Origin: Muscardinus avellanarius
Taxonomy: Eukaryota; Chordata; Mammalia; Rodentia; Gliridae
Assembly (NCBI GenBank): GCA_963383645.1
Contig: OY726560.1
Location: forward strand, 64,672,323-64,736,322
Reading direction: 5' to 3'
DNA: 64,000 nt
A program made the position numbers and the translations under genes. Of the stretch, positions 54,252 to 64,000 are shown piece after piece; within the stretch, counting starts at the first letter, position 1; each line of letters starts with the position of its first letter. Under the pieces are notes generated by a model. That model ran no database searches. It was not told where the DNA came from and worked only from the letters and a program-made list of their open reading frames with translations.

Positions 54252-55545
54252 CCACATTGGATCATAATTTACTCCGGGCAGAGGTGCCACTGTACTCATC
54301 TATCCACTGTAATGTCAACCACATTATGTGGTAAGATATACATTGGTGGCTGAAAGATGTTTGTTGAATAAAAGTGGAATAAGATCTTCTGAAAACAATA
54401 GGATATAGAATGTAAAATCATTTTTCCTTTCTACTTAAATAATAGTTAACATTTAATATTAAAAATCAAATGACTGTAGAAATGTAGGAAAGCTACAGGA
54501 TCCAGAGAAGCGTAAGATAGTATGTAAACCATGACTTACCTCAAAAGTATATATACTTGGTGGTGAAAAAATGGGAAGGGATGGTGTAAAATGGAAAACA
54601 ACTGTGTTTGGATGATGACAATCTTATTGGAATGGGTGATCTTTATTATTATCAAAATTACTTAAAGTAGTTTGTTACATTTAATTGCCTTTTTAATAAA
54701 TAAAGAAATATTTCTAAGAGGATACTGAAAATAAATTTAAATGCTTTGAAAATTATTTGTGGTTAGTGGTATCTTAGAAAAATATTATAAGCCCCCCCAA
54801 AAAACAATGTGGAAAAAGGATTGTCTTGCTCATTCCATATTCCAAAGTTACATTGGCTTAAAAAACCTGAAAATTCATATTATTGGAGGATTTTTTATTT
54901 AACCAAAGTTCCAAAAAATTACATGTATGAAATTTTCTTCATTTTATATTTTATTATACATTTTATGGTAGATATAGACATTTATTGTATTTGTAGACAT
55001 GTATATTACAATTTAGATCCAAGAATAATGTGAAGTTATGCTACCAGAAAGTAGCTATAATATCTGTAGAATTTACTCTGGAAATAATGTTAATGAATAT
55101 TTTAAAAGAGTATGAAGTATGAATATATTTCCTAGATATAACACTAATAATAATACCACAAAGACTAATTAACATAATTGAAAGTGTTATGGCCAATATG
55201 AATGCACAAATAAAACCTTATAAATAATTACAAAATTTACAGCCGTGTTGTTTAAATACCAATCTAAACCTAAATTTTGTTTATAAAATATCTTATAGTC
55301 TTGGTTGCTCCTTAGGAAATTAATCCTTTAGTAAATAAGTTATAACTAAAAAGGTTTGACGTTTGTATTGAAAGTGCTCTAAACTGCCTAAAAAATTTTG
55401 TTCTTTAGATTCTGTTACATTTTCCCTTTCTATGGAGTAATTTCTATGAGATGGATAGATCTTGCTCTGCTATTAATTGACTTAACAAAATTGTATTGGC
55501 TGTACCTACTGAAATGTTAAATTTTAAACTTTAAATTTCTTTTTT
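54251..55545. other. AT-rich unrecognised DNA
   Basis: About 1.3 kb of very AT-rich DNA, without a recognised repeat. Chance frame at 54809-55033. Confidence 0.4.
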
Positions 55546-55855
55546 TAACAAATTTTTATTGAACATAAATGGTATACATTTAAACTATATTTGGTGCCCT
55601 CTCCCCCCATCCCCTTTTTCCTTCCCCCCTCCCACCAATGGTTGTCCAGGTTAACCATGTCATATTCATAATTTTACACATATTCAGATGTAGACCCTCA
55701 TTAATCAAGTTCAGCCTTCCTCCTCTCCTATCTTTCCATTCAAACTTTGTTGGTATTTCCCCTCCATTATCTGGAGTCCCACTGGTATCCTCTGTGTTTC
55801 CTAGTTTGGGCATATTAGAGGAAACATATGTACCTTCTCCTTCTGTAAAATCATG
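55546..55855 (-). mobile_element. Rodent L1 3' end (antisense)
   Basis: 'aaatttttattgaacata', a C-rich tract (complement of the 3'UTR G-tract), 'ggttaaccatgtcatatt', 'ggtatttcccctccattat' and 'tagtttgggcatattagag' reverse-match 35860-36150. Confidence 0.88.
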
Positions 55856-56640
55856 AATTTGGTAGGATTCAGGTTTCTCTCTGTAAATTAATTGCTTCCC
55901 CTCAAATAATCCAGAGCAGATTGAGAAATAGTCTGCCCATTTAAAGGCGATGGCACTTTTTTTCCTTTTTTTCTACAAGCACATAATTAATTACACAGAA
56001 CAGTAAGTTTCACTGTAGATAGCACAACTTTCAAGGAGGGTGCTCATTGGTCTGGTTTAATAATCTGTAAAAGACCAGAGGATTCTAATGTGGAAATCTG
56101 TTAAAATTCAGGTTTCTAAGACATATCTTTGGAAACCAAGAGGGTCCAGATTACCTCAGCAGTCACCACCAGCATAATGGCTTTCCAGTCAATGAGGAGA
56201 CTCACACAGCTATTTGCAGGAGGTACCTCTAAGGCTCCAGGTAATGAAAAGGACCTGGATGCTGTGGTAGGACACACAGGCCTCAGGTGGCCTTCTGATC
56301 ATGAGTAAAGGGCAATGATAGAGAGTTCTTGATGGTTGCAACACAGAGAGTAGTTATCAGTAAACCTTTGTTTGGTTCCAAGCTTAGTAGCTATGTACAA
56401 TTCTAAATATATCAAATGGATAAGTAAAGCTTACATTCATATTTACAGAATTAGAACCCACTCGTCTGGAAAAGTGTTCCGTTCTCATGTGGTGAGGTCC
56501 ACTGGAGAAGTGTTTTATTGAAGTCCCCTTTGAATTTAAAGGATCCAACAGGAGAGAGCTGTTGATAATGTGTTGGATAGTGGAGGTAGAATAAGGATAT
56601 GAACAGGCATGAAGTAACTTCCATAGTTCTTGATATCTAT
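55856..56640. other. Unrecognised DNA
   Basis: No named repeat or gene. Confidence 0.4.
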
Positions 56641-57000
56641 TCTAACATCCTCACTGCCATAATCCAAAACAACTGACCATACCACTTAGAGGAAGGACGA
56701 TCTATTTGCTCACAGTACTTTTTTTGTTGTTGAGATTTCAGAGGTTAGTCTATGTTAGGTCAGGTCTGTGGAGCCCAGGGGATGGTGTCAGGAAGTGGAG
56801 AGGAGAGAGTAAGGACTTTGCAAAATCAAATGAATAAACAAGGAGATTCAAAGCCTGCCTAGGTTACCTCATAATGGGTTTATCCATTGATGAGATTACA
56901 TGATGTATGTATATATGTGTATGTGTATGTATGTATGTCTTAATGATGTCATTGATACATGAGCTCTTCAGGGGACATTCTATATCTAACCATAACACTT
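56640..57000 (-). mobile_element. LTR-like relic (antisense)
   Basis: 'ccataatccaaaacaactg', 'gagatttcagaggttagtc', 'ccattgatgagattacatg' and 'catgagctcttcaggggac' look like the reverse of the element at 20765-21185. Contains a (TATG)n run near 56905. Confidence 0.4.
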
Positions 57001-57434
57001 GGCATGAGGTACTTGTTTGTGAAAGGGAATGCCCTGGCTTGTAAAATTTCTAGAAAATTTCAAGAATGAGGAGTTACCTTAGGCTGATATTACAATTTGC
57101 AGCAAGCATCTGCCTGCATTTGGGCACAGTGACAGACATGTCACTGGCCCACCAAAATACTTCCACTTTCTATTCAGTTGATTGAAACTTTTCCAAAGAG
57201 ATATATCTGGAGTTTCACTTATCATAAATTGATAAGAAAGCAGGGTTGTTTAAAAATACATTTGCTTTGTAAATTGTGGCCATTATTTTTAAAAAAGCAA
57301 AGCCATAACAGCAATGTGAAATTTTGAGCAATTTCTCTCTGTGAATCTGTTTTGGACTCTGGTTTTGTTACCCCCAGTACATGGCAAATTCAAGAGAAGA
57401 GAATTGATGATAGTTAAACAAAGTAGAATTGATC
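57001..57434. other. Unrecognised DNA
   Basis: No named repeat or gene. Confidence 0.4.
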
Positions 57435-57527
57435 TACTGTTTTTATTTATTTTTGCCATGCCAGGGATGGAACATAGGGCTCTATTGCAAGCAAGTGTTC
57501 CCACACTGAACTACAACCATAGACCAA
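57435..57527 (-). mobile_element. ID element (antisense), old
   Basis: 'gccagggatggaacatagg', 'gcaagcaagtgttcccac', 'actgaactacaaccatag'. Confidence 0.7.
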
Positions 57528-57649
57528 CATTTTAACTTAAAATCCAGAAAATTCTTTAAGCAAAACATCTCAGTTGAAAATTTGTTGCTACTTTCCAAAA
57601 TTAGTAAAGGATAAGATAAGATAGTGTACATTATTATAGATGCACAAAG

Positions 57650-57724
57650 AAAGAGACTTGCAAGCATGTGGAAGGCCTGGGGTTTGATTCCTAGTACTGC
57701 AGTAAAATAAAATAAAATAAAATA
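57650..57724 (+). mobile_element. ID-like 3' half with (AAATA)n tail
   Basis: 'gcaagcatgtggaaggcct' and 'ggtttgattcctagtac', then an (AAAAT)n tail. The A-box half is missing. Confidence 0.7.
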
Positions 57725-57725
57725 A

Positions 57726-57932
57726 AGCCGAGCATGGAGGCGCACACCTGCAATCCCCGTGCTTTGGAGGTGGAGACAGGAGGATCTTGGGAGGTGGAGA
57801 CAGGAGGATCGCACAGGTTCGAAGCCAGCCGCCCTGGTTTAAGAGACCCTGTTTCCAAATAAAAAAGTATAAAACAGGTCTGGGAGTGTAGCCCAGAGGT
57901 AGAAGGGTTTCCAGGAACCCTAGTACCACCAA

Positions 57933-57975
<43 letters not shown>

Positions 57976-57976
57976 A
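57726..57976 (+). mobile_element. B1-dID SINE, type II, with internal duplication and (AAAT)n tail
   Basis: 'agccgagcatggaggcgca', 'gcacaggttcgaagccagc', 'aggtctgggagtgtagccc', 'accctagtaccaccaata', then about 12 AAAT units. 'ggaggtggagacaggagg' occurs twice at 57765-57810, a short internal duplication. Confidence 0.92.
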
Positions 57977-59760
57977 AAGATAAAATGCAGGCAAAGAAAA
58001 AGGCAGCCAGATGAAGATGGACATACCTGAGAAGGGCAAATGTTGATAATTGTGTGCTTTGAGATCTGTTCAAGTTCACTATTGCCACCTTTGGGATACG
58101 GTGAGATTCAGTAGCATTGACACACGAGTGAGTGAGTGTGTGAGGAATGAGTATTTCCTAGAAGTAGATTTGCAGTGGTTTAGAGAGGAGGTAGGTTTTG
58201 ATCTGATTTATCCAGTTTGGCTTTCCACACTGTCCCATTAATCAGATCATCATGAATTTTCCACTCATACCTTGTGCGATTTGTACTTTCTAGCTCACTC
58301 ACATGTCTGGGGCCTTGGAAATCACACATCTGGGAGCTCTTGGCTCAGAAAACTTCAGAATAAGTACAGGTTTTTATTTTGAACTACTGTAAGTACCGTT
58401 AAGTCCAGTTCTCATACCTCTCAGTGCCAGCCTTAAAAAATAGAGGCAATTAGTTTATGGCTTATCCTGCCAGAGTAATAATAAAGAAAGCATGACTCCC
58501 GGAACTCTGTTTTGGGTACTATCCATCTTTCTTTAAGTGTCTTGGAGCTTATGTGTAGCTTGTAATCGCTTTTTTCTCTCTTTTATGATAAGGCAAAGTA
58601 ACCATAACCCGTACAACCACACCTGGTTTTTGTTTGATTTTAAACATGGTGAGGTATACTTTCTTTAAACAATAAAGCACAATATTTGGAAACTAAATTA
58701 AAAAACCTTTGGAAACACCACTATACCCTGCATTAATGTAAAGTCTTAGTAACATACTTATAAATTGAAATATCATGAACGCAGTGGTTCGGGAGAGCAT
58801 CTGTCCTTGTTAACTTCTGCCTGGCATGCATACTTCACTTGCTTATCTTCCTCCCCTCAGTACCGCCTGCACTCTGAGTCACTTGTCAAAGGGAGCATTG
58901 CTATTGGAACATGAGGAGCATGCCTCACTAGAGGAATAGTCACTCAAGGACTCTCCCCATTCCCTTCTTCCTGCCAGTTTTCTGTTCATTAGCATTGGCA
59001 CGGTTTGGAGGAGTCGTTGCCCCATTTGCTGGGTTTGAAGCAGAGTGACAGAACCAAGAAGGCAGCATTATATATGTTTCTGGAACAACTCCCCGAGTTA
59101 TATTAAAGATGGTGATTAGTTTTTTCCTGTGGTAGTCATAGCAATCATTTCCCTGAAATGTCACTGGGCACAAGCGCACCTTCCCTTCATTTCTATTATA
59201 GAATAGCATAAGCAGGTGAGGTGCATCCTGTATTTGTTTCTCCTGGTATTCTGGAATCTAAGGTCACACCATTACTCCTGGGCCAAATATCAGATGAAAG
59301 TTGCCTCAGGAAAGTCACAGCTCCGTGGAAGGTGGCTCTTGGCTGGGCTCGAAGTTTATGTCTGAGGACTTCCAGAAAGGGATTTTGGTTGGGTTCCACT
59401 CCTTGTGGGTTCCCGTCAGTGGGTCCTGGTGAGGAGTCCTTGGCAACAGTGTCCCTGGAGGGTTTAAGTCAAGCTGGTCCTTAGATCTCTCTGGGCCTGA
59501 TCCAGATTCATGCCCTCCCTGTTTCAGGTGTTGTTTCCCCCCATAAACTGCATTTCCTTCTTGTAGCAATGATTCTCTAAACATCAATATTCTATAGTTG
59601 CCTTATAGTCTGAAATCTACGGGATCAGATCTTCCTTCACACTGTACTTTGATATCAGTATTATTAGGGATTTTGGATGTGAACAGACCTGAGAGAGAGG
59701 AAGAAACTCAAGTATGTTAATGGAACAATGCACAGCTTACCATTTAAGATACTTGGTTCT
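57977..59760. other. Long stretch without recognised features
   Basis: About 1.8 kb of apparently single-copy DNA. Frames at 59196-59587 on both strands shadow each other; no domain seen. Confidence 0.4.
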
Positions 59761-59762
59761 TA

Positions 59763-59985
59763 GCTGGGCGTGATGGTGCACACTTGTAACTCCAGAATTT
59801 GGGAGGCTGAGACTGGAGTATTGTAGTTCATGGACAGCCTAAGCTACTTAGTGAGGTCCTCTGTAACTTAGTGAGACCCTGTTTCAAAATAAAGAATAAA
59901 AAATAGGGTGGGGGGTGTAGCTCGGAGGTCAAATGCCCTGGGTTCCATCCCTGGACACCCCCCGCCCCCCCCCAAAAAAAAGATA
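59763..59985 (+). mobile_element. B1-dID SINE, type I
   Basis: 'agctgggcgtgatggtgca', 'tagttcatggacagccta', 'gtgtagctcggaggtcaa', with a C-rich then A-rich tail. 'agatacttggttctt' and 'agatacttgattctt' flank it. Confidence 0.93.
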
Positions 59986-61432
59986 CTTGATTCTTGTTGA
60001 GGTTAAAAGATGTCTCACACAGATGCAAAAATAAAGATAATTAGAAAAAACTGATTTATACGGAACACTGAATCTCCCCAAAACAAATGTCTTTCTCAAG
60101 TAGTACTTGAAAAGCCCAGTAGGGAGAAAGATGCTTTTGTAGAAAAAAAGAGTATCTTGTCTGTATCAAACATATAACTGATAACACTTGGGTAAAGTTG
60201 TATTTGCTGATGTAATAAAATAAAAGTTCTAAAGAAGCAAAATTAAGAGGAAGGGGCTGTAGGTCCTTTGTTGTACACTGTGGTCCTTGGTCATCATTCC
60301 TATCTGACTGATTGGCAGGCCTCCAATGGATGGATGCTCCTAGCGTCCTCATCTCTATGGGTTTCATCTGAACTTCACTTCCAGCAGGCGCTCCAAAGGC
60401 CCATTTTCATCTAGCTCTGCACTTCTTTCAAAGTTCACATTCTCCCTCTGCAACCACAAACATTTGACTCCCAGCTCTTGTCCTGCCGCACTACTGCTGG
60501 ACAGCTCCTTGCCTGCGTACTTTCTGTTTTAGCAATAATCTTTTCTTCTACTAAAGATGTTTAGAATTTAGCATTCTTGTCCTTCTAGATCTTCTGCTAT
60601 TCAGTTCCAAATTATCTATCACTTGATTCCCCTGTTTCCACTTTCATAGAGCAGAGAGACACTGGCTAAAGTCACAGAACTGTTCTCATTTGCCTGTGAA
60701 GCCACATCATCTCTCTCCTAAGCTCAGCCTCACTGCTACCAGCCCTGTTTCTTTTTGACATAATTCACATTCTTCACAGTGTCAGGAACTTTTCTATGTT
60801 TTCTCCATCCACCTCCTGGACCATCCTGGTAGATCCTTACAATTGGCCTCTTCTCTTCATTCTGATCTGAGTTCCTGCAGCTTCTCACTTCTCTTCTTTA
60901 ATATTTGACTGTATTATGCCCATTCTTTATTTTGCTCATATAGAAACAGACTCTTTTTATTCCAAAACCAACATTACCTCCACTGCTCTTGATTCTAGAT
61001 CTTCTGAGTCCTTTTAGCACCTTAACCACTAATCATTTATCATTTGTTCTATTCAACATTTCCAACATTGATGATTTCTACTTACTGTTGGGAAACAACA
61101 TGGAACTCTTGTGTTTCAGTATATCTTTTGACAGAAACATGACTGCCCTTGTTCTGGAATATTATCCCAAGTAAGTATGTTTGAATAGAAACTAGCCTTG
61201 CAAGATATAGTTTCTCTTGAGAAACTATAGAGAGCAAAGAGTAAGCTCACTTACAGCCCATTATAAAAATATTTGGGATCCTTAAACCAAGGTCCTCTCC
61301 TGCTGATTCAGGTATCATCTAACCTTTTCCATGCTGCCCTGTGGGAACTGGGACATGGGGGAAGCACAAAAACACTAAATTCTGTTTACCGCTACTGCAG
61401 TGAATAATAGAGTGAGCAATATTAGTTCTTGT
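59986..61432. other. Unrecognised DNA
   Basis: About 1.4 kb; 60440-61150 is pyrimidine-rich on this strand. No named repeat or gene. Confidence 0.35.
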
Positions 61433-61435
61433 TAA

Positions 61436-61650
61436 AGCCAGGCATGGTGGTGCACTCTTGTAATCCCAGAATTTGCAGGGCTGAGACTGGAGGATCGTGG
61501 TTTGAGGACAGCCTCAGCTACTTAGTGAGGCCCTTTGAAACTCAGTGAAACCCTGTTTCAAAATAAACAATAAAAAATAGGGCTGGGGGTGTAGCTCGGA
61601 GGTAGAATGCCCCTGGGTTTTATCAGGTACCGCAAAAAAAAAAAAAAAAA
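61436..61650 (+). mobile_element. B1-dID SINE with poly(A)
   Basis: 'agccaggcatggtggtgca', 'gatcgtggtttgaggacag', 'gtgtagctcggaggtaga', 'ggttttatcaggtaccgc', then about 18 A. agttcttgtta on both sides is the TSD. The right half mixes type I and type III features. Confidence 0.93.
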
Positions 61651-61774
61651 AGTTCTTGTTAGTGGTTTTGTGTCTTCTGTTAGTATTTACGTAGCTTATT
61701 CACTTCGTAGTTTGAAAGGGGGTTGAGTCACAGACCCTTTAAAATTCTTGGAAAAAATAATGCTGGTTTAAAAA

Positions 61775-61900
61775 AAATTTTTTATTGGTGCATTGTAGTC
61801 ATACATCTTAGTGGAGTACAAGATGGTAAAGGCATACATGCATGCATCACTCAATTAGCCCTTACCAGTTCGCACCCAATGTTGGTCTTCTAAGTCCTTG
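61775..61900 (-). mobile_element. L1 3' end (antisense)
   Basis: 'tttttattggtgcattgta', 'gtcatacatcttagtgg', 'gtacaagatggtaaaggc' reverse-match the last ~100 bp of the L1 and composite 3' ends. Confidence 0.82.
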
Positions 61901-61919
61901 AAAACGATCTTCCTTCAGT

Positions 61920-62480
61920 TCTGCCACTGATTTAATTTTGGTCCTATTTTTTCCTTGCATCTACTGTTCCACTTTTCAAAAGTGACGTCAATGCTGTTTC
62001 TCAGAATTCTCTTACAATACACGTGTTCTTACCTTGAACTTGGCTTTTGCTCCAATCCCAGTAAAACTGCTCTGTGAAAGGTATTAGTGATTCTATAATT
62101 GCCCAATTCATGGAATTATCTTTTCTGAATACCCATCACATGGAATCCAGACTCTGATTATATTACATCTTGTTTAGATTCTTTAATAATTTCTTGTTTT
62201 CTGCACAGTAATGTACAAACTATTTAGACTGACATCCAGGCCACGCTCTTAAACTTACAAATTTCTTTCCTGTGTCTGCCTTTTCCCAGACAACCTGGAT
62301 TATATCCCTTCTTCCTATAGCATACCTTACACATTCCTATAAGGATATGTTCCCAAGTTAGTTCTTTTGCTTAAAATTCTGTCTTTTCTATCTCTGTCAA
62401 GTTCTTAATGATCAGCTTAGAGATGTGTCTCTTAAAGCATCCCTCAATTCTCTGACCCAACCTTTAGGGTTTTACTGGAA
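61920..62480 (+). mobile_element. L2 LINE relic, weak
   Basis: 'gtaaaactgctctgtgaaa', 'gtattagtgattctataat', and later 'gtgtctcttaaagcatccc' and 'tcaattctctgacccaacc' recall L2 ORF and 3' sequence. Very diverged. Confidence 0.4.
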
Positions 62481-62802
62481 TATAGTTTTAAAATATGATT
62501 CCTAAAATACCAAATATATTATTTCAAAATGATAATTTGTAATACAATCTGATAGGTTAAAAGATAGTCCCTCTAAATACCTATGTAACATATAAGGTAT
62601 AATTCCTTATATCCTTTCTCAGACAGAGCAGAGAATAGTTATTTGCCATCATGATGAATCTTTGTTATGGGTTATAGAAATCTTTCTACATGGTCAGGAC
62701 CAAAATGGGTTGGATAACTTGATAAATAATAAAAAAATATTAACATATAGCAACATTTTATTTTAATTAAAAATATATGTACATTCACTTGTTAAAAACT
62801 TT

Positions 62803-62992
62803 TTGTGTGTGGTGCTTGGGACTGAACTCAGGGGCTTTATATCTCTGAGATATACCCCTAACATTTTCAATTTTTATTGTGAAACCGGGTCTTGCTATGT
62901 TATCACATACTAGCCTCAAACCTGACATCCTCCTGTCTCAACCTCCTGAGTCCTGAGTTTATGGTAATGTGCTACCATGCCTGATGGTTAAT
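62803..62992 (-). mobile_element. B1-dID SINE (antisense), old
   Basis: 'gtggtgcttgggactgaac', 'tatctctgagatataccc', 'gtaatgtgctaccatgcc'. Confidence 0.87.
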
Positions 62993-62996
62993 AACT

Positions 62997-63210
62997 TTTT
63001 TTTTTTTTTTGGTGCTGGGAATTGAACTCAGGGGCATTCTACCTCTGAGCTAAACCCATAACCTTTTTAATTTTTTTTATTCTGAAATAGGGTCTTACTA
63101 AGTTGTGGAGGGCCTCACTAAGTTGTTGAAGCTGGCCAGGAATCTGTGATCTTCTTGTCTCAGCCTCTCAAGTGCTGAGATTATAAGTGTGAACCACTAT
63201 ACCCACTTTA
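62997..63210 (-). mobile_element. B1-dID SINE (antisense)
   Basis: Poly-T, 'ggtgctgggaattgaactc', 'cattctacctctgagct', 'gtgtgaaccactataccc'. It lies directly beside the previous SINE in the same orientation. Confidence 0.9.
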
Positions 63211-63875
63211 TAACCTTTTGATTTAAGCAAAACATTATTAAATAGGCATTCCTGCTTGCCAATTGGCATTCCTATCCCTGTTTGATTAAATACAATCTGT
63301 AATATTCAATTTCCAGTTTGTCTTTCCTTAAAGTGAACAACATTTTCCTTATGAACAATCTAAGTCCAGGTTATTTCCAGAGTTTTACATTTTTTTTCTT
63401 AATTTTTTTCATAGCCCACATTTATTTGGTGGTGAGTTTTTAAAATTTGTTTTTTATTACATTACTTTTTAGTTGTAATGGAAACTAATGGGCATTCATA
63501 TTTCATTGGTAAATGTAATAGTTACTTAAATGACATAATTAGAATATGAGTATAAATAAGGTAAATGGTCCAGAAGCAAACAAGGCAGACCTCAGTGAGC
63601 ATGCCCCTCAAGCTGTGGGGCGGAAGGAGGGCCCAGAATGGAGAAGCCCAAGGCCTGGGCATTTAGCTTAGGCCTCAGCAGGGCCCTTGGTGGGAAAAGA
63701 TGCACTGGTCATCAGGTGAGCTGCTACAGTGGAAGAAAGCTAAGAGGGCTTTTGCCGCATTAAAATGAATTCTTACTTTATGGCATTGACCTATAAGGAG
63801 AACAAAACAGAAATTGCTTGAAATTCAATGTAAATGGTTTAAGACTGGAGCAAGAGTATTGGTAAGCCTTGGAAT
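63211..63875. other. Unrecognised DNA
   Basis: AT-rich to 63580, then a GC-richer patch at 63580-63720. Nothing recognised. Confidence 0.4.
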
Positions 63876-63877
63876 AT

Positions 63878-64000
63878 TTCCTTCCTTCCTTCTTTCTCTT
63901 CCTTTCTCCTCATCCTTTTCTTTTTCCTCTCTTCCTCTTTTTCTTCTCCTTTCCTCCTTTCTCCCTTCACCCTCTTCTCTCCTCCCTCCTTCTTCCTCTC
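63878..64000. repeat. Polypyrimidine CT-rich tract, runs off the window end
   Basis: Over 120 bases almost purely C and T ('ccttccttccttctttctc' onward), still continuing at the last base. Confidence 0.93.

Noticed and set aside
57588..58088. A 166-codon minus-strand frame with a hydrophobic stretch
   Set aside because: It crosses an (AAAT)n tail and a SINE in antisense; the membrane-like stretch is the translated microsatellite.

Overview
The window is rodent nuclear DNA, most likely from a squirrel-family species (squirrel, marmot or ground squirrel). The main evidence is more than 40 copies of one dimeric SINE, in which a 7SL/B1-like left half is fused to an ID-like (tRNA-Ala-derived) right half. 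This matches the B1-dID family known from squirrels and a few other rodent lineages. The density, the several distinguishable SINE subtypes and an associated young L1 lineage fit Sciuridae best. I found no host protein-coding exon, no tRNA or rRNA gene and no CRISPR. Apart from one L1 ORF1, the short open frames are chance frames, many of them antisense to SINEs. The window reads as intergenic or deep-intronic DNA.

Layout. 1-9.1 kb: unique DNA with scattered SINEs, a MIR, and a perfect 101-bp tandem duplication at 3090-3292. 9.1-10.6 kb: an L1 3' end interrupted by a 5'-truncated composite retrotransposon (copy A). 10.7-14.3 kb: an old L1 broken up by SINEs. 14.3-30.6 kb: mostly unrecognised DNA with MIR, MER5A-like, L1M and LTR-like relics, microsatellites, a telomere-like array and a hairpin cluster. 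30.6-40.2 kb: a dense nest of retroelements. It holds an L1 mosaic, a near-complete composite element with two tandem-repeat domains (copy B, 32841-35547), another L1 3' end, an L1M with an inserted SINE, and a chimeric L1 carrying an intact ORF1 but no ORF2 (37328-40094). 40.2-64 kb: SINE-rich DNA with L2, MIR, DNA-transposon and L1 3'-end fragments and long AT-rich stretches with no recognisable feature.

The most interesting content is the pair of composite elements A and B. Copy B has an array of about four 90-bp GC-rich units, about 560 bp of single-copy sequence, about twenty 50-bp GC-rich units forming a VNTR, a unique 3' domain with CCAAT/TATA-like motifs, and an L1-type 3' end with poly(A), all inside a 15-bp target-site duplication. 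This is the architecture of the hominoid SVA class (non-autonomous composite elements carried by L1), but the sequence is different and the host lineage is a rodent. Copy B also carries a 3' transduction and an inverted VNTR segment between palindromes. The ORF1-only L1 ends in the same kind of 3' sequence, which suggests one L1 machinery mobilised all of them. I cannot search databases here, so novelty is inferred, not shown.

SINE subtypes used below. Type I: right half reads 'gtagctcggaggtcaaatgc'. Type II: right half reads 'ggtctgggagtgtagccc'. Type III: older 'gctcagaggtagaatgcccc' form.
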